From NCBI RefSeq assembly GCF_947241705.1, contig NC_079259.1:1-64000 (forward strand): a stretch of DNA of 64,000 nt, read 5' to 3'. Shown here piece by piece: positions 22,494-34,508 of this stretch; positions within the stretch are counted from its first letter, which is position 1; every line of letters starts with the position of its first letter. Both the position numbers and the translations under genes were made by a program. This DNA is from Saccharomyces mikatae IFO 1815. Lineage: Eukaryota > Ascomycota > Saccharomycetes > Saccharomycetales > Saccharomycetaceae. The notes beneath the pieces were generated by a model. It searched no databases. It saw nothing but the letters and a program-made list of their open reading frames with translations, and was not told the origin of the DNA.

Positions 22494-24725
22494 TTATTTA
22501 ACGGAATCTTTACTTCTTTGTCCTTCATGCTTTATTATTGGATTTTTGGAAAGAAGCAAGTTCAACCTCTCACTTTGACAAGGCAATACACCAGTAGAAG
22601 GTGTGGGGGAGGATACGTTCTGTAAATCTCTTTCCATGACGTGCATCATTTTTTCGAACTTTTTGAATAAAAGCTCTGCTCTAACCATCAGGTCATTCCA
22701 ATCCAATTTCCCGTTAAGTTCATTGAAAAATTTCAATATCTGGTCAAATTGGTTTAGGTTCTGTAGGATGGCCTGTGAGTTTTTTTGCAAGATGGCCAAC
22801 ATGAAGAATAATTGGAATTGTGAACTGTAGTAGAAAGTCCAAAAATTCTCCCAAACGTGAATAATATCTTCCATTTCAAATTCCCTCTTAAACCATACTA
22901 GAAGCATTCTAAAGCAAAAAAACAGGTTTCCTGAATCGCATTTGTTGAGGTGTTCGCTCAATTCGGGCAACATCAGCTGAACTAATTCCACGAGGGTCAA
23001 CATTTGCTCGTGAATGCCACTCTGGTCCCTTAAGAAGTTTCTTTCCATAATATCCATGAAATGCGTGAAGCACCAAAAAGTTTTCCACTCATCCTTCATG
23101 ATGACGTAAATGGGTGACAAAAGATCTGTCATACCCTGCACATATCCCAAGTTTGTGTTGTAAACATTATAAGTGATAAGAATATTTTGCAGATGGATCA
23201 AATGCGGGTTTTTAACCTCATCGTCAGCATCATTGCTTTCATCATTCGCCGGTTTGAGGCTGTTATCATTGTTTTCATTTCCGGAAGAGTTCTGTGGCAA
23301 TGGAGGTAATCCATCAGTGGTGTTATATTGGAATATTTTTAAGTTTCTATCACACCTTCTTACGTCTTTAGATATTCTAAATAATTGATCGTTCCAGTAC
23401 TCCTCTTCGTCTTCATTGTCGAACTGTAAAAATTCCTTTGACCAGGTTAGTTTCAGTTGATCATAATCCGCAGCTAAACTTTGGTTAATTTGTAACCTTT
23501 CATCTTGAGAAGAGTCCCAGGGATGTATTTCTAAAAGAAACCCCCAAACTTTGGCTCTCAAACTGTCATTTTCTAATCCACCATGGAATATGAAATCTTT
23601 AACTTCGTTTACCGTGACTCTCAGCCTTCCATCGTTCTCGTCCCACAGTGAATTCCATTTCGCTTCCGTTAGAGGAAATTGTCTTTGCAGGGCATTATTT
23701 ATTTCCGTGTCACTTAGCTCATCAGTTAAATTCAGGTCGTTAAAAATGTTACTTCTATACGAATCAAAAAGCTTGTTCTGCTTTTGGTATCTCTCAGCCT
23801 CCTGTTTCACCCCCAATGACCAGTTTGCCAAATATACTCTTGCCGAATCATAATCTTGTTCAATTTGTTTAACCTTTTCGTTATTCAGAAGCTTTTGCAA
23901 GTATTCGTTTTCAATTTGCGATTTTTGTAAACTTGAGTTATTAGTTAACCAACTATCAATAAAATTGGTTGACTTTGTGGTCACATCTGCTATCTTACTC
24001 ATTACGTTCCACTTCCATTCTTGAAATTTTTCGTTTAGTTTTACACCAGCCGTAGCAGGTTCATGCGTAGCTTCGCTTGGATTTTTATAACTTTCCAATA
24101 GATCCTTAGAGACAAAGTTTCTCAAATCATTTAAAGTCGGATTTACCAGCCAAAATTCCGGTTCCAAGTTTGATTTTTTCAGTTCCATAAGTTCATTAAT
24201 TTTGTTTCTCAAATCTACGCCACCCCAATACAATTCATCTGAATCATCGAATGGATTCATAGATTTACGTAGTCTTTTCAACTTGTCCGTAGTTGATGCA
24301 CAGAGCTCATCATGGAAAAACAATACCGGTGGTTGAAATCCTGTAAATTGTTCTGCCAAAGGATATATTACCAGAGACCCAACATACCAACCATTTGGGC
24401 TAGGTGGTCTAAATTGGGCGCAGTATATTTGTGACAGAGCAATCTCGAAAGCTTGACTTGAAGAGTTGACAAGATTACTAAAATCTATTGAATTCTCAAC
24501 AACAAATGGTGTAGAATTTGGACACATACCCACTTTAGATTCATGTTTTAGTAGTTTTGAGATCTCAGAGGAGGAAAAGCCAGCTTCCGGTATATATTGG
24601 AGGATTGTTTGATGAGGCAGCTTGCTGGGCTCCAAAGTGAGTAGCAGAACACCTGCGATATTATCTCTGGCATCACTTGTCGGATGTAGAAACACTTTAG
24701 ATTTGCAGAATAATATTTTACTCAT
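22494..24725 (-). CDS. GYP7: GYP7, Rab GTPase-activating protein (TBC domain)
   Basis: 743 residues (S. cerevisiae Gyp7 746). The TBC domain runs from about residue 385 (LRAKVWGFLLEIHPW) to about 640. The arginine finger is in DVRRCDRN near 457, and the glutamine finger is in YVQGMTD near 527. Gyp7 speeds GTP hydrolysis on the vacuolar Rab Ypt7 and so limits vacuole fusion. The N-terminal half contains the family's substrate-recognition region and a predicted coiled segment. The start is in a short leader with GYP7 and MFG1 divergent, 327 bases apart. Confidence 0.95.
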   Translation of the reverse strand: MSKILFCKSKVFLHPTSDARDNIAGVLLLTLEPSKLPHQTILQYIPEAGFSSSEISKLLKHESKVGMCPNSTPFVVENSIDFSNLVNSSSQAFEIALSQIYCAQFRPPSPNGWYVGSLVIYPLAEQFTGFQPPVLFFHDELCASTTDKLKRLRKSMNPFDDSDELYWGGVDLRNKINELMELKKSNLEPEFWLVNPTLNDLRNFVSKDLLESYKNPSEATHEPATAGVKLNEKFQEWKWNVMSKIADVTTKSTNFIDSWLTNNSSLQKSQIENEYLQKLLNNEKVKQIEQDYDSARVYLANWSLGVKQEAERYQKQNKLFDSYRSNIFNDLNLTDELSDTEINNALQRQFPLTEAKWNSLWDENDGRLRVTVNEVKDFIFHGGLENDSLRAKVWGFLLEIHPWDSSQDERLQINQSLAADYDQLKLTWSKEFLQFDNEDEEEYWNDQLFRISKDVRRCDRNLKIFQYNTTDGLPPLPQNSSGNENNDNSLKPANDESNDADDEVKNPHLIHLQNILITYNVYNTNLGYVQGMTDLLSPIYVIMKDEWKTFWCFTHFMDIMERNFLRDQSGIHEQMLTLVELVQLMLPELSEHLNKCDSGNLFFCFRMLLVWFKREFEMEDIIHVWENFWTFYYSSQFQLFFMLAILQKNSQAILQNLNQFDQILKFFNELNGKLDWNDLMVRAELLFKKFEKMMHVMERDLQNVSSPTPSTGVLPCQSERLNLLLSKNPIIKHEGQRSKDSVK

Positions 24726-25052
24726 TAGGGGATGTGTGAATGGCTCTTGTGAAAATACGCTTGATATGATAATCTATAGTTGAGAATTAGACAGTATATT
24801 CGGGCAGAATAAATTGGCTTGTAATATGACAAGCTGTTAGAAAGTTTTTAAATGTCTTTTTCCAATACGCCTCTTTATATAGAGTAAAACTTTGCCCCAT
24901 ATATTATTGTTTAAGCCTCTCGGATTTTCTTTTCACATCTTGTGGGGCTTCCCGCCTGAGTTAGAAATATTGACTTATTGACTATGGAGAAATAAATACA
25001 ACAATCAATAGTATTAATAAGACAGAAAGAAAAGCCCAAGATTGTTTCAACT
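24726..25052. other. Divergent GYP7/MFG1 promoter region
   Basis: 327 bases between two start codons reading outward. TATATAGAGTAAAA near 24874 is a possible TATA region. No gene was seen. Confidence 0.45.
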
Positions 25053-26423
25053 ATGTATCAAGGCCCACCACAACCGCCTCCCCAAGCTGTGCCGATTCCG
25101 TTCGTTGTAAATAACAACACTCCCTATCCTAGTGGAAATATTAACTTCCCTCCCACCGCGCAACAGAGTATACCGCCCACAGTATATCCACAACAAGTAC
25201 CGTTCTCAGGTCAGCCACAGGGGGGTCAATTTCCACAGCCTTCACCTGACCAGCAAGTGTTCAGCCAACCACCACAAGTGACTCAATCTTTCCACAGCTC
25301 TACACAGAATGTCAGTGCAACCGGAGGTGCAAACAGCGGGTCTATGCCAGTGTATACACCCGTAACATCCATTCCTCATCCCATGGCAACGGCAGCAACG
25401 GCAGGTACATCTCTGCAACGATCTATGTCCCAGACGTCTTTACCAATGCTACTCGTTCCATACCATATAAGAAAATATTTATCTAACCTAGCAATGTTAA
25501 AATTGTACGAAATAATAAATGAAATTAATACGGCGGTGGGTACGATTGGTCTGCTTTCATTCTGGACAGAACTTATATCAGGTATTTTTACCCCTGATGC
25601 TGTTATTAGATACAGCAAAAAGTCTATGACAGATTACAGAGAATTTGAATTTATTATCCCGGTGTTCTCGGTAATTTGCTCCACACTAGGCAGATTTGGC
25701 ATTGTAAGAATGGAAATTAAAGTACTACAATTGAAAACACAGGTTCTAAGTAATTCCACAATTTTTTTCAACTGTCCCCGTGCCTCATTTGTTTATTACT
25801 ATCCTGATGGTTCATATATCACGCATTTCGCACAGATAAAAGGTGCTTTCGACTTGGACCTGAAAATTAATTGGTTGGATATATCGATGCATAGTTTTGT
25901 CCCTGATATTGAATGGAATGCAGTGGAGAGGCTTTTTAGTGATGAAACCAAGTCGGTAGAAATTGAACAAATATTTTCCAAATTGAAACAAGATGATGTC
26001 AAAGATCAAGGTAATTCTTTCGCAGAAAACGATGGAGCGAATGTACCTCGAAACTTTGAAGCCATAACTCAACTAAGATCATATTTTGACGTATTTAGAA
26101 ACGTATCCGTATTCGGCACTCAAGAGGGGTTGATGAGGGTCATGCAAATTAGTACTGTCATGTCTACTCTGAAGAAACTTCGAAAGTTCCAAATTGAAAA
26201 AAACATTGATAGTCCTGTGACTGCCCTAAGTGCGTATATTGACGCCGATAAGGACATTGGGAACGAGCCCTTACATACAAAAAGGCGACGCAACAGTGGT
26301 ATCTCTCCTCACACCACAACATTGGTACCAAACAGTACTTCCAATACGATCAATGATGAGCCTTCAACCAGTGATGTAAATGATATTAACAATGAAGTGA
26401 TGAAGAAGAAAAAGAAGTTCTAA
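25053..26423 (+). CDS. MFG1: MFG1, regulator of filamentous growth (YDL233W)
   Basis: 456 residues (S. cerevisiae 458). The first 130 residues are rich in Pro, Gln and Ser. The central conserved region begins LVPYHIRKYLSNLAMLKLYEI and continues with many conserved aromatic and basic residues. The tail has KRRRNS and a terminal lysine cluster that could be nuclear localisation signals. In S. cerevisiae Mfg1 works with Flo8 and Mss11 to switch on FLO11 and invasive or pseudohyphal growth. The frame is complete. Confidence 0.93.
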   Translation: MYQGPPQPPPQAVPIPFVVNNNTPYPSGNINFPPTAQQSIPPTVYPQQVPFSGQPQGGQFPQPSPDQQVFSQPPQVTQSFHSSTQNVSATGGANSGSMPVYTPVTSIPHPMATAATAGTSLQRSMSQTSLPMLLVPYHIRKYLSNLAMLKLYEIINEINTAVGTIGLLSFWTELISGIFTPDAVIRYSKKSMTDYREFEFIIPVFSVICSTLGRFGIVRMEIKVLQLKTQVLSNSTIFFNCPRASFVYYYPDGSYITHFAQIKGAFDLDLKINWLDISMHSFVPDIEWNAVERLFSDETKSVEIEQIFSKLKQDDVKDQGNSFAENDGANVPRNFEAITQLRSYFDVFRNVSVFGTQEGLMRVMQISTVMSTLKKLRKFQIEKNIDSPVTALSAYIDADKDIGNEPLHTKRRRNSGISPHTTTLVPNSTSNTINDEPSTSDVNDINNEVMKKKKKF

Positions 26424-26738
26424 GGGAAACACCCTCCTCACTTTACTTACTGAAGGTACTGAAAGAATTGCATGGGGCGCGCCGAAGGAATGAGACATGA
26501 TAGCAGTAATCGAGGAATGTAGCATAAGGTACAGACGGGACGGGACTGTATAATTACTGTATAGAAAGATATAATATAATGGTTATTTGATAAATATTAT
26601 TTCCGGGTAACACATCATAATAGTATTTTAAACTTCGAATTCAGATAAAAGTCAAAGCATATAAAATTGTTCCCGAACAAACATAAAGGTGCCCTAGCTG
26701 CAGATTAAGTAACTAATCCAATACAGAGCAGGCGAAAT
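26424..26738. other. MFG1-OST4 intergenic region
   Basis: 315 bases with the MFG1 3' end and the OST4 promoter. A GGCGCGCC palindrome lies at 26476-26483. No further gene was seen. Confidence 0.45.
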
Positions 26739-26849
26739 ATGATCTCGGATGAACAGTTGAACTCCTTGGCCATCACCTTCGGTGTCGTGATGATGACTTT
26801 GATTGTCGTTTACCATGCTATCGACTCTACCATGTCTCCTAAGAAGTAA
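26739..26849 (+). CDS. OST4: OST4, mini-subunit of oligosaccharyltransferase
   Basis: A 36-codon frame encoding MISDEQLNSLAITFGVVMMT and then a second hydrophobic half ending STMSPKK. It is nearly identical to S. cerevisiae Ost4, which is also 36 residues. It is a single membrane-spanning peptide of the ER oligosaccharyltransferase, holding Ost3 or Ost6 to Stt3. The hydrophobic stretch at about 9-27 is the membrane span. It ends KK where I recall the S. cerevisiae protein ends KN. It is convergent with BRE4, 270 bases away. Confidence 0.97.
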   Translation: MISDEQLNSLAITFGVVMMTLIVVYHAIDSTMSPKK

Positions 26850-27119
26850 GATAGAACAACGGGGTGGTGAACTTTTTCTTTATTGAACATTAATCTTGAC
26901 GTCTTTCTGCAAAGATCTCATTAATAAGATAAAGGAGTAGATTGTGATCGCTGTTACATTGTTTTTTCTCCTCATTTTTTTCCTTTTGGGGAATTCGAGC
27001 AAAAAAGTATACAGATAAATACGTTTTTGGGGTGAGCAACACATCGGCCCCAGTTACTTTTGTATATTTTAATACTATTGTTAATAAACGAGTTCCTATA
27101 CATATATTCAACATACACC

Positions 27120-30100
27120 CTAGAAATTTTCTTCGCCTAGTATATCTTTTGCACAGCTCTCTACCTGGTACAGAGCTTCGGAAATATCCGTAAAAGCTCT
27201 TGCAAATGCAATGCCATGAACTTCGGTCCAATGCATTTTCTCACTATCTATTTCAGAGCTGTTGGCAACAGAGGGTAGTGGTAACTGTTGTTGCCCTGAA
27301 CTTGAAATCTTCTGGTGGTATATTTTCTTAAATAGATTCTTCTCCATGGAGTTGCATCCTGAGTTTATATTTGAATGTGATTGGTCCTTCATTTCACTGA
27401 ACTTCTTAATGAAGTGGTAAAGTTTTTTACGTGACATAATTGGATTTGGTAAGTATCGCGGGATCTTGTTTTTTGACCTGAAACAATTGGATAAGATGTA
27501 AAAAATGAAAATCACTGATGAAACACTGTCCCTCCGTAACGATAGTAAAGCTCTCGTAGTTTCAATATCAAAATCCTGGTCCCAAATTTCAAAAAAAGCA
27601 CCTGAGATTCTAGCTTCAATTATCTTGGATAACAAGAATTGACATGAATCTATCAGACTTGAGTACTTGTCAGGATTAAAGTTGGAGATAATAATCGGCT
27701 CTTGACGTGCCTTTTTCAAAAGTTCTCTAATTGCTTCAAGGCTTTGAGTCAGTCTGACTTCACGAATGTGAGAAAAGGCAAAAGTTAAATCAGTGGGTGC
27801 ATCGTCTGCATCCCTGTATAAATAACGGTCAGCCACAGTTTGGTAAGATTGTCCCAAATGTGCTAGTAAGGATGAAATACTATCTCTTAGTTCTGTTCTA
27901 GCTCTAAAGGGCCACACTATCCAGTTGATTGGAATGGAAACCAATATCCCGATTATAAGTGCTAATCCGGTAACCCACGTACTTTTCCATATTCCAGCGG
28001 TGGTTAAATTATACTGTCTCTCAGGCTTGCTGTACGGTTCAAGAGCAATCACTGTAAAGCACATTAGCGCAGTGAAGCTCGATTTGGTATTTCTATAGAC
28101 AAGAAAGTTGATGCTAAAAGGAACCACGATCAGTCCGGCAAATGTACAAATCACGTATGGGCTACCGAAATGTCTGGATTGGTTTGCAGCCCACCCCCAA
28201 AAGATACCTACTATTCCACAGATTAGTCTTCTCATTACCAGCGTCCATTTACCCGAGTACCTTCTATGTGCTAACAAATAAAATGTTAGCGGCGCCCACC
28301 AACAATGGTATTCTTGATACCAGCGATAGGATTCAGGCAACCAAGTTGGTAAGCACAAAAATATCATGCAAAAAGTAACTTTTAACGTCCATTTACACTC
28401 ATCGCCAGATAAAACCCTGCTTAATTTCCATAATTTAAACCTCCAAGGATTTTGAGTAGTATGAAAGTTAAAGTCATTGTGATCAATTGCTCTTATAGAA
28501 ACGACATGGTTATTACCGCTCTGCGATTTTTTGTCACCGTCTTTTGAATCGAGTTTCAATTCCTCTTCGCCTTTGTTATACTTATGTCTAGATGTGTAAG
28601 TGTTGTAAACCCTTTCAAATATCTCATCGACGTCACGTTTGGCTTCAAAATAATGGAGAACATTCCCTGCACCTTCATCGAGAACACACTGTTTGGGTAA
28701 TCTCGTCAGAGCACGAGAGAGCGGATAGGATGGAAGAGCTATTCTCCAGTGAATATTTTCGCCAAGAACTTGACAGTCATGGATGACAGTGACTAATTGC
28801 CTTGCGGAGTTTCTGAGGTATCTTAAAAAAAGAAAAATGTCAACAGACTCTTCATCATTTAACAGTTCCTGTGAAAAAAAACTAGAATTAACGAAATCCT
28901 TGTAACAAACATCTAGTTTATAGATTTTCCTCTTTAATTTAGAATGTGAGTGACACAATATCTTAACGCATTCATCCAAATTATTTTTTTGATGTGGAGA
29001 TTCGAATTTTTTTAGTACTCTGGATAGATTCTCCAGAACGAAGATCATCTCCAGTATTAAATTGAAGATGCTTTTGGAAAAGGATGCTTTAAGGGCATTG
29101 ATGTAGATCTCATTCTTCAAGAATCCCGAGCCAACTGGTTTGAAGGCGTTGGGCGTATTTTCTCTTGTTGGAACGGCCGAAGATTCAGAACTGGCACTTG
29201 CCTCTTTGCTTGGACTAATGGAGTCTGATCTATACTTTTCCAATTCTTGATACATTTTCTTCAATTCAACATCATTGAAAATTTTCGGAGCAATAGGCAA
29301 CACTCTTAGAGAAGTTTCCATTGCAGTTAGGGAATTTCTTAAGCTCTTCAAAGATTGAAGATCAAATCTGGAAATTGTCAATTGATTAACGAAATCCCTA
29401 AATCCTTGAGATAGATCAATATTTAGGGTTTTCACCATTTTTACTTGGGCCAGGTGTACTTTCTCTTTGGATTTGATCAACTCAGTATCTACTAACGTCA
29501 TTAAAAAAGCCTTTGAAGTTTGTAGACACTCGTTATAATGTTCCATCAATTCGGCATTACCACTGTGTGGTGATACACAGACACAAACCAAGAGGGATAG
29601 TAAAAGGCCAAATAGGTAGGAAATTCCAAAATCCCAAAATATCTGCCATTTCAAATCAAGCTTAGACGAGGCCAAACGAACTGTATGGGTGAATATAATT
29701 GAGATGGAAAACGAAGTTGTGAAATAGAAAAACCGACGATAAATGGACCTTAGCCAAATGGCAAACAAGAGGGCCATGGTAAGACTTTGAAATAAAATAC
29801 CTCCTTGGTAATTGGCAGTTGGTTTTGTCGCTGTAGAAACGTACCAAGCCAAAGCAGACCATCCAAGGCCAAAACTTGCACCGATTATGGAGCTTGCAGT
29901 CATTTCCAACTGAACACCAATGTTTCTGACCGGATGATGTATAAGCACTGCGATGGGGAGGAAATATCTGAACTCATGGCCAATCCACTTACCAGAAGGT
30001 CTGATAACGCAAATCACGATTGCAATGAAATAGGCAATGAAAAACTTGAATATAGATACACCATTCTCCCTGAGATCCCTAGGAAAATGGACGATCGGCC

Positions 30101-30494
30101 TGTAGATGACAGTCCACATGTATTGCGAAAACTTGGCAAAAGTTGACTGCAAATTTTTCCCTGCAGAGCCTATCTCGTCATCAACACCGCTGTTAAGAAA
30201 TCTAGCTTTGCCATCTGGTTTGGTAAAAGCAGCATCGAAAAACCCGTCTCTCAACTCTTCCAGCCCAAAGTCTTCCACTTCCTCCCAATGTTTGTCCTTA
30301 GTCAAATTTTCCAGCCGCATTTGTGACAAAGATGCCACCGACTGTTGCGGACTTCCCACAAAGTTGTGCTCGCTTATGCCAGTTGGCTGCTTATAGTTAA
30401 GTTCATGTATTGACCTAAGTGACGTTTGGGAATACGAACCCTTGACAATATCAGGATCAGGAGTGGGACTTCGATCACGCTCATATCTATTCAT
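27120..30494 (-). CDS. BRE4: BRE4, multi-span membrane protein (ArAE/DUF2421-2422 type)
   Basis: 1,124 residues (S. cerevisiae Bre4 about 1,125). There are two clusters of membrane spans, one near residues 145-310 and one near 700-860, each of about six hydrophobic segments. They are separated by a long soluble region with a Ser-rich insert. This is the layout of the DUF2422/DUF2421 (aromatic acid exporter-like, FUSC-related) family. In S. cerevisiae deletion gives brefeldin A sensitivity; the transported substrate is unknown to me. The frame is intact. Head-to-head with PTP1. Confidence 0.92.
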   Translation of the reverse strand: MNRYERDRSPTPDPDIVKGSYSQTSLRSIHELNYKQPTGISEHNFVGSPQQSVASLSQMRLENLTKDKHWEEVEDFGLEELRDGFFDAAFTKPDGKARFLNSGVDDEIGSAGKNLQSTFAKFSQYMWTVIYRPIVHFPRDLRENGVSIFKFFIAYFIAIVICVIRPSGKWIGHEFRYFLPIAVLIHHPVRNIGVQLEMTASSIIGASFGLGWSALAWYVSTATKPTANYQGGILFQSLTMALLFAIWLRSIYRRFFYFTTSFSISIIFTHTVRLASSKLDLKWQIFWDFGISYLFGLLLSLLVCVCVSPHSGNAELMEHYNECLQTSKAFLMTLVDTELIKSKEKVHLAQVKMVKTLNIDLSQGFRDFVNQLTISRFDLQSLKSLRNSLTAMETSLRVLPIAPKIFNDVELKKMYQELEKYRSDSISPSKEASASSESSAVPTRENTPNAFKPVGSGFLKNEIYINALKASFSKSIFNLILEMIFVLENLSRVLKKFESPHQKNNLDECVKILCHSHSKLKRKIYKLDVCYKDFVNSSFFSQELLNDEESVDIFLFLRYLRNSARQLVTVIHDCQVLGENIHWRIALPSYPLSRALTRLPKQCVLDEGAGNVLHYFEAKRDVDEIFERVYNTYTSRHKYNKGEEELKLDSKDGDKKSQSGNNHVVSIRAIDHNDFNFHTTQNPWRFKLWKLSRVLSGDECKWTLKVTFCMIFLCLPTWLPESYRWYQEYHCWWAPLTFYLLAHRRYSGKWTLVMRRLICGIVGIFWGWAANQSRHFGSPYVICTFAGLIVVPFSINFLVYRNTKSSFTALMCFTVIALEPYSKPERQYNLTTAGIWKSTWVTGLALIIGILVSIPINWIVWPFRARTELRDSISSLLAHLGQSYQTVADRYLYRDADDAPTDLTFAFSHIREVRLTQSLEAIRELLKKARQEPIIISNFNPDKYSSLIDSCQFLLSKIIEARISGAFFEIWDQDFDIETTRALLSLRRDSVSSVIFIFYILSNCFRSKNKIPRYLPNPIMSRKKLYHFIKKFSEMKDQSHSNINSGCNSMEKNLFKKIYHQKISSSGQQQLPLPSVANSSEIDSEKMHWTEVHGIAFARAFTDISEALYQVESCAKDILGEENF

Positions 30495-30914
30495 GAGGCA
30501 CTATTACAACACCAGCACTATACTGTATATGCTTTCCCTAGTGGAGCACAAAGCAAAGAAAGAGAAACTTTAAATTGATGAAAGTATTGTCGACTCTTAA
30601 GCCCACCTTGCTGTACGTTTGCGTACATCTTTACATAATCATCTTCGACATTGTATCGCCTTTCAGCTAAAGATTTTGTCTATTAGACACCTTATCGAAA
30701 ACCTAGTCCTGTTTTTAGGTTTCATGTATTTTTCATTTTTTTTTTTAGGTTACGCAGTCATTTATCTAGGTCATTCATAGGGCTTTTATCATTTAGAAAA
30801 CTTATGATACTCAATATAACAGAAAGACAGTTTTATTTACATTAATACAGAAAAGGGTTCATCGAGGAGTCTCTGAGATAAGCGCTTGTTAATATTAATT
30901 TGCGAATAGTGGAG
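30495..30914. other. Divergent BRE4/PTP1 promoter region
   Basis: 420 bases between two outward start codons, with a T-run near 30738-30749. No gene was recognised. Confidence 0.45.
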
Positions 30915-31919
30915 ATGGCTACAGAACCATGGTATATTAGGCAGCGTGATACAGATCTGCTCGGCAAATTTAAGTTTATACAGAATCAAGAAGACGGGCG
31001 ATTAAGGGAAGCTACGAACGGCACAGTGAATTCCCGATGGTCACTAGGGGCCAGTATAGAATCTCGTAACGACGCTAGAAACAGGTACGTGAATATAATG
31101 CCGTATGAAAGAAACCGCGTCCATCTGAAGACTTTGTCCGGAAATGATTACATCAATGCTTCGTACGTCAAAGTGGATGTCCCTGGACAGAGTATCGAAC
31201 CAGGATACTACATTGCCACACAAGGTCCCACGCGAAAAACGTGGGAGCAGTTTTGGCAGATGTGTTATCACAATTGTCCTTTGGACAACATTGTCATTGT
31301 CATGGTTACTCCCCTAGTCGAGTATAACAGAGAGAAGTGCTATCAGTACTGGCCTCGCGGTGGTGCGGGCGATATGGTTAGAATCGCTCCACAATGGCAA
31401 AACCCAGGTGGTGCCAGTGACATGACTCAGTTTCCTTCCGACTTGAAAATAGAGTTCGTCAATGTACACAAGGTGAAGGACTATTATACGGTCACCGACA
31501 TTAAATTGACACCTGCGGACCCTAGCGTTGGTCCGGTAAAGACAGTACATCACTTCTACTTCGATCTTTGGAAGGATATGAACAAACCGGAGGAAGTGGT
31601 CCCCATAATGGAATTATGCGCTCATTCTCATAGTTTGAATTCCCGTGGGAACCCTATTGTTGTGCACTGTTCTGCAGGTGTGGGAAGAACAGGGACATTC
31701 ATTGCTTTAGACCATCTCATGCATGACACATTGGATTTTAAAAGTAGTACAAAAAGTACGAGGCATCCAATTGAAGCTACGGAGGAGTACAAACGGGATT
31801 TGATCGAACAGATCGTGTTACAATTGCGTTCGCAAAGAATGAAGATGGTGCAGACAAAGGATCAGTTCTTATTTATCTACCACGCCGCCAAATATCTCAA
31901 AAGTCTTTCGGCTAAATAG
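30915..31919 (+). CDS. PTP1: PTP1, protein tyrosine phosphatase
   Basis: From the ATG at 30915 the product is 334 residues, MATEPWYIRQRDTD..., against 335 in S. cerevisiae. The signature VHCSAGVGRTGTF places the catalytic cysteine at residue 252, the same number as in S. cerevisiae. The phosphotyrosine loop NDYINASYVKV, a WPRGG segment and the Q-loop QTKDQFLF are intact. Ptp1 removes phosphate from tyrosines in the cytosol and affects filamentous growth and Fpr3 phosphorylation. A frame extends five codons upstream only through a non-ATG codon, so I use the ATG. Confidence 0.96.
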   Translation: MATEPWYIRQRDTDLLGKFKFIQNQEDGRLREATNGTVNSRWSLGASIESRNDARNRYVNIMPYERNRVHLKTLSGNDYINASYVKVDVPGQSIEPGYYIATQGPTRKTWEQFWQMCYHNCPLDNIVIVMVTPLVEYNREKCYQYWPRGGAGDMVRIAPQWQNPGGASDMTQFPSDLKIEFVNVHKVKDYYTVTDIKLTPADPSVGPVKTVHHFYFDLWKDMNKPEEVVPIMELCAHSHSLNSRGNPIVVHCSAGVGRTGTFIALDHLMHDTLDFKSSTKSTRHPIEATEEYKRDLIEQIVLQLRSQRMKMVQTKDQFLFIYHAAKYLKSLSAK

Positions 31920-32281
31920 TAGACAGCCACATAAAAGTCTTTAATGGTAAACACATCAACAATAATGTATTTAATCCTTATAACTTGAGTCTCCATTCGT
32001 TGCCATGGGAACATAGCCCGTACATTGCAGTTATTATTCAGTCATCTTATACGAACATTTATTAATCAATCCTTTTTTTTTTCATTTGGCACGCAACTGA
32101 AAAAAAAAAAAAAAAAAAGAAAAATTTTTCATCTTCGCTCGACGTTTCTTTTGAAGATCTCATCTCTTTTTATATAAAGATTAATTAGTTATGGTGATTT
32201 TGTCTTTCATTCTTAAAAAATGTTTCTTGTTTTTGGATTTTCAACTCCCCCAAGATCATTACAGTATTTTAATTGAACAAA
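31920..32281. promoter_or_regulatory. SSB1 promoter with long dA:dT tracts
   Basis: 362 bases before SSB1. A run of ten T at 32073-32082 and a run of nineteen A at 32100-32118 lie about 165-200 bases upstream of the start, a nucleosome-depleting layout common at strong yeast promoters. A TATATAAAG box at 32170-32178 follows. The PTP1 3' end is also here. Confidence 0.65.
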
Positions 32282-34123
32282 ATGGCTGAAGGTGTTTTCC
32301 AAGGTGCTATCGGTATCGATTTAGGTACAACCTACTCTTGTGTTGCTACTTACGAATCCTCCGTTGAAATTATTGCCAACGAACAAGGTAACAGAGTCAC
32401 CCCATCTTTTGTTGCTTTCACTCCAGAAGAAAGATTGATTGGTGATGCTGCCAAGAACCAAGCTGCTTTGAACCCAAGAAACACTGTTTTCGATGCTAAG
32501 CGTTTGATTGGTAGAAGATTCGACGACGAGTCTGTTCAAAAGGACATGAAGACCTGGCCTTTCAAGGTTATCGATGTTGACGGTAACCCAGTCATTGAAG
32601 TTCAATACTTGGAAGAAACTAAAACTTTCTCCCCACAAGAAATTTCCGCTATGGTTTTGACCAAGATGAAGGAAATCGCTGAAGCCAAGATTGGTAAGAA
32701 GGTTGAAAAAGCTGTCATTACCGTCCCAGCTTACTTTAACGATGCCCAAAGACAAGCTACCAAGGATGCTGGTGCCATTTCTGGTTTGAACGTTTTGCGT
32801 ATCATCAACGAACCTACTGCCGCTGCTATTGCTTACGGTCTAGGTGCTGGTAAGTCCGAAAAGGAAAGACACGTTTTGATTTTCGATTTGGGTGGTGGTA
32901 CTTTCGATGTTTCCTTATTGCACATTGCTGGTGGTGTTTACACTGTTAAATCTACTTCCGGTAACACCCATTTGGGTGGTCAAGATTTCGACACCAACTT
33001 GTTGGAACACTTCAAGGCCGAATTCAAGAAGAAGACTGGTTTGGACATCTCCGACGATGCCAGAGCTTTGAGAAGATTAAGAACCGCTGCTGAAAGAGCT
33101 AAGAGAACTTTATCTTCTGTCACTCAAACTACCGTTGAAGTTGACTCCTTGTTCGATGGTGAAGATTTCGAATCCTCTTTGACTAGAGCTAGATTTGAAG
33201 ACTTAAACGCTCCATTGTTCAAGTCTACTTTGGAACCTGTTGAACAAGTTTTGAAGGATGCTAAGATCTCCAAGTCTCAAATTGACGAAGTTGTCTTGGT
33301 TGGTGGTTCTACCAGAATTCCAAAGGTCCAAAAGTTGTTGTCTGACTTCTTCGATGGTAAGCAATTGGAAAAATCTATTAACCCAGATGAAGCTGTTGCA
33401 TACGGTGCTGCTGTTCAAGGTGCTATCTTGACCGGTCAATCCACTTCCGATGAAACCAAAGACTTGTTGTTGCTAGATGTTGCTCCATTATCTCTAGGTG
33501 TCGGTATGCAAGGTGACATGTTTGGTATTGTTGTCCCAAGAAACACTACTGTTCCAACTATCAAGAGAAGAACTTTCACCACTTGTGCTGACAACCAAAC
33601 CACAGTTCAATTCCCAGTTTACCAAGGTGAACGTGTCAATTGTAAGGAAAACACTTTGTTGGGTGAATTCGATTTGAAAAACATCCCAATGATGCCAGCT
33701 GGTGAACCAGTCTTGGAGGCTATCTTCGAAGTTGATGCTAACGGTATCTTGAAGGTTACTGCCGTCGAAAAGTCCACCGGTAAGTCCTCTAACATTACTA
33801 TCTCTAACGCTGTCGGTAGATTGTCTTCTGAAGAAATCGAAAAGATGGTTAACCAAGCCGAAGAGTTTAAGGCTGCTGATGAAGCTTTCGCTAAGAAGCA
33901 CGAAGCCAGACAAAGATTGGAATCTTACGTTGCTTCCATTGAACAAACTGTCACCGACCCAGTCTTGTCTTCTAAATTGAAGAGAGGTTCTAAGTCCAAG
34001 ATCGAAGCTGCTTTGTCTGATGCTTTGGCTGCTTTGCAAATCGAAGACCCATCTGCCGATGAGTTGAGAAAGGCTGAAGTTGGTTTGAAGAGAGTTGTCA
34101 CCAAGGCCATGTCTTCTCGTTAA
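32282..34123 (+). CDS. SSB1: SSB1, ribosome-associated Hsp70
   Basis: 613 residues, exactly the S. cerevisiae Ssb1 length, starting [17 protein letters not shown]. It binds nascent chains at the ribosome exit together with the RAC co-chaperone (Zuo1/Ssz1). The ATPase motifs [21 protein letters not shown] and [10 protein letters not shown] are intact, followed by the substrate-binding domain and the helical lid. The C-terminal [12 protein letters not shown] segment fits the Ssb export signal. Codon use is extremely biased, as for an abundant protein. A few changes from the S. cerevisiae Ssb1 I remember were seen, for example NAPLF near residue 313. SSB2 is its close paralogue, but synteny with HO and PTP1 supports SSB1. 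Confidence 0.97.
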   Translation: MAEGVFQGAIGIDLGTTYSCVATYESSVEIIANEQGNRVTPSFVAFTPEERLIGDAAKNQAALNPRNTVFDAKRLIGRRFDDESVQKDMKTWPFKVIDVDGNPVIEVQYLEETKTFSPQEISAMVLTKMKEIAEAKIGKKVEKAVITVPAYFNDAQRQATKDAGAISGLNVLRIINEPTAAAIAYGLGAGKSEKERHVLIFDLGGGTFDVSLLHIAGGVYTVKSTSGNTHLGGQDFDTNLLEHFKAEFKKKTGLDISDDARALRRLRTAAERAKRTLSSVTQTTVEVDSLFDGEDFESSLTRARFEDLNAPLFKSTLEPVEQVLKDAKISKSQIDEVVLVGGSTRIPKVQKLLSDFFDGKQLEKSINPDEAVAYGAAVQGAILTGQSTSDETKDLLLLDVAPLSLGVGMQGDMFGIVVPRNTTVPTIKRRTFTTCADNQTTVQFPVYQGERVNCKENTLLGEFDLKNIPMMPAGEPVLEAIFEVDANGILKVTAVEKSTGKSSNITISNAVGRLSSEEIEKMVNQAEEFKAADEAFAKKHEARQRLESYVASIEQTVTDPVLSSKLKRGSKSKIEAALSDALAALQIEDPSADELRKAEVGLKRVVTKAMSSR

Positions 34124-34508
34124 GATTGCATTCATCACGTATATATGAATATTACTTATATTGTATATAAATCTTGTTTTCTCTTAACTTTGTATCCTTA
34201 ATAAAATAAATTCACAAGTATCACAATTAAAAGTATTTATTTTCCTTTTGCATACGTTTTTTAACAGAACGTAGCGTAGCTGATACCTCTGAGGAAAGCT
34301 GTTCAAGAATGAACAAAGGTATTATAAAAAATGAAATAAAACCTCCTAGATATTGATTCTGAAATTTAATAATAAAAAAAAAATTGGAGCAACGAGAATA
34401 ATTAGTTTTGTTTTTATGAATTTAATACAAAGAATTAAAAATAGCCATTATCATCCAAAATATTAAAATTTACAAATAATACATACGTTTTAATCTATCT
34501 TACAAGCC
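34124..34508. other. Convergent SSB1/HO intergenic region
   Basis: 385 very AT-rich bases with TATATA and poly(A) stretches suited to 3'-end formation of both genes. No gene was seen. Confidence 0.5.

Noticed and set aside
30900-30914. Longer PTP1 starting five codons upstream
   Set aside because: It begins at TTG; the ATG at 30915 gives the conserved N-terminus.
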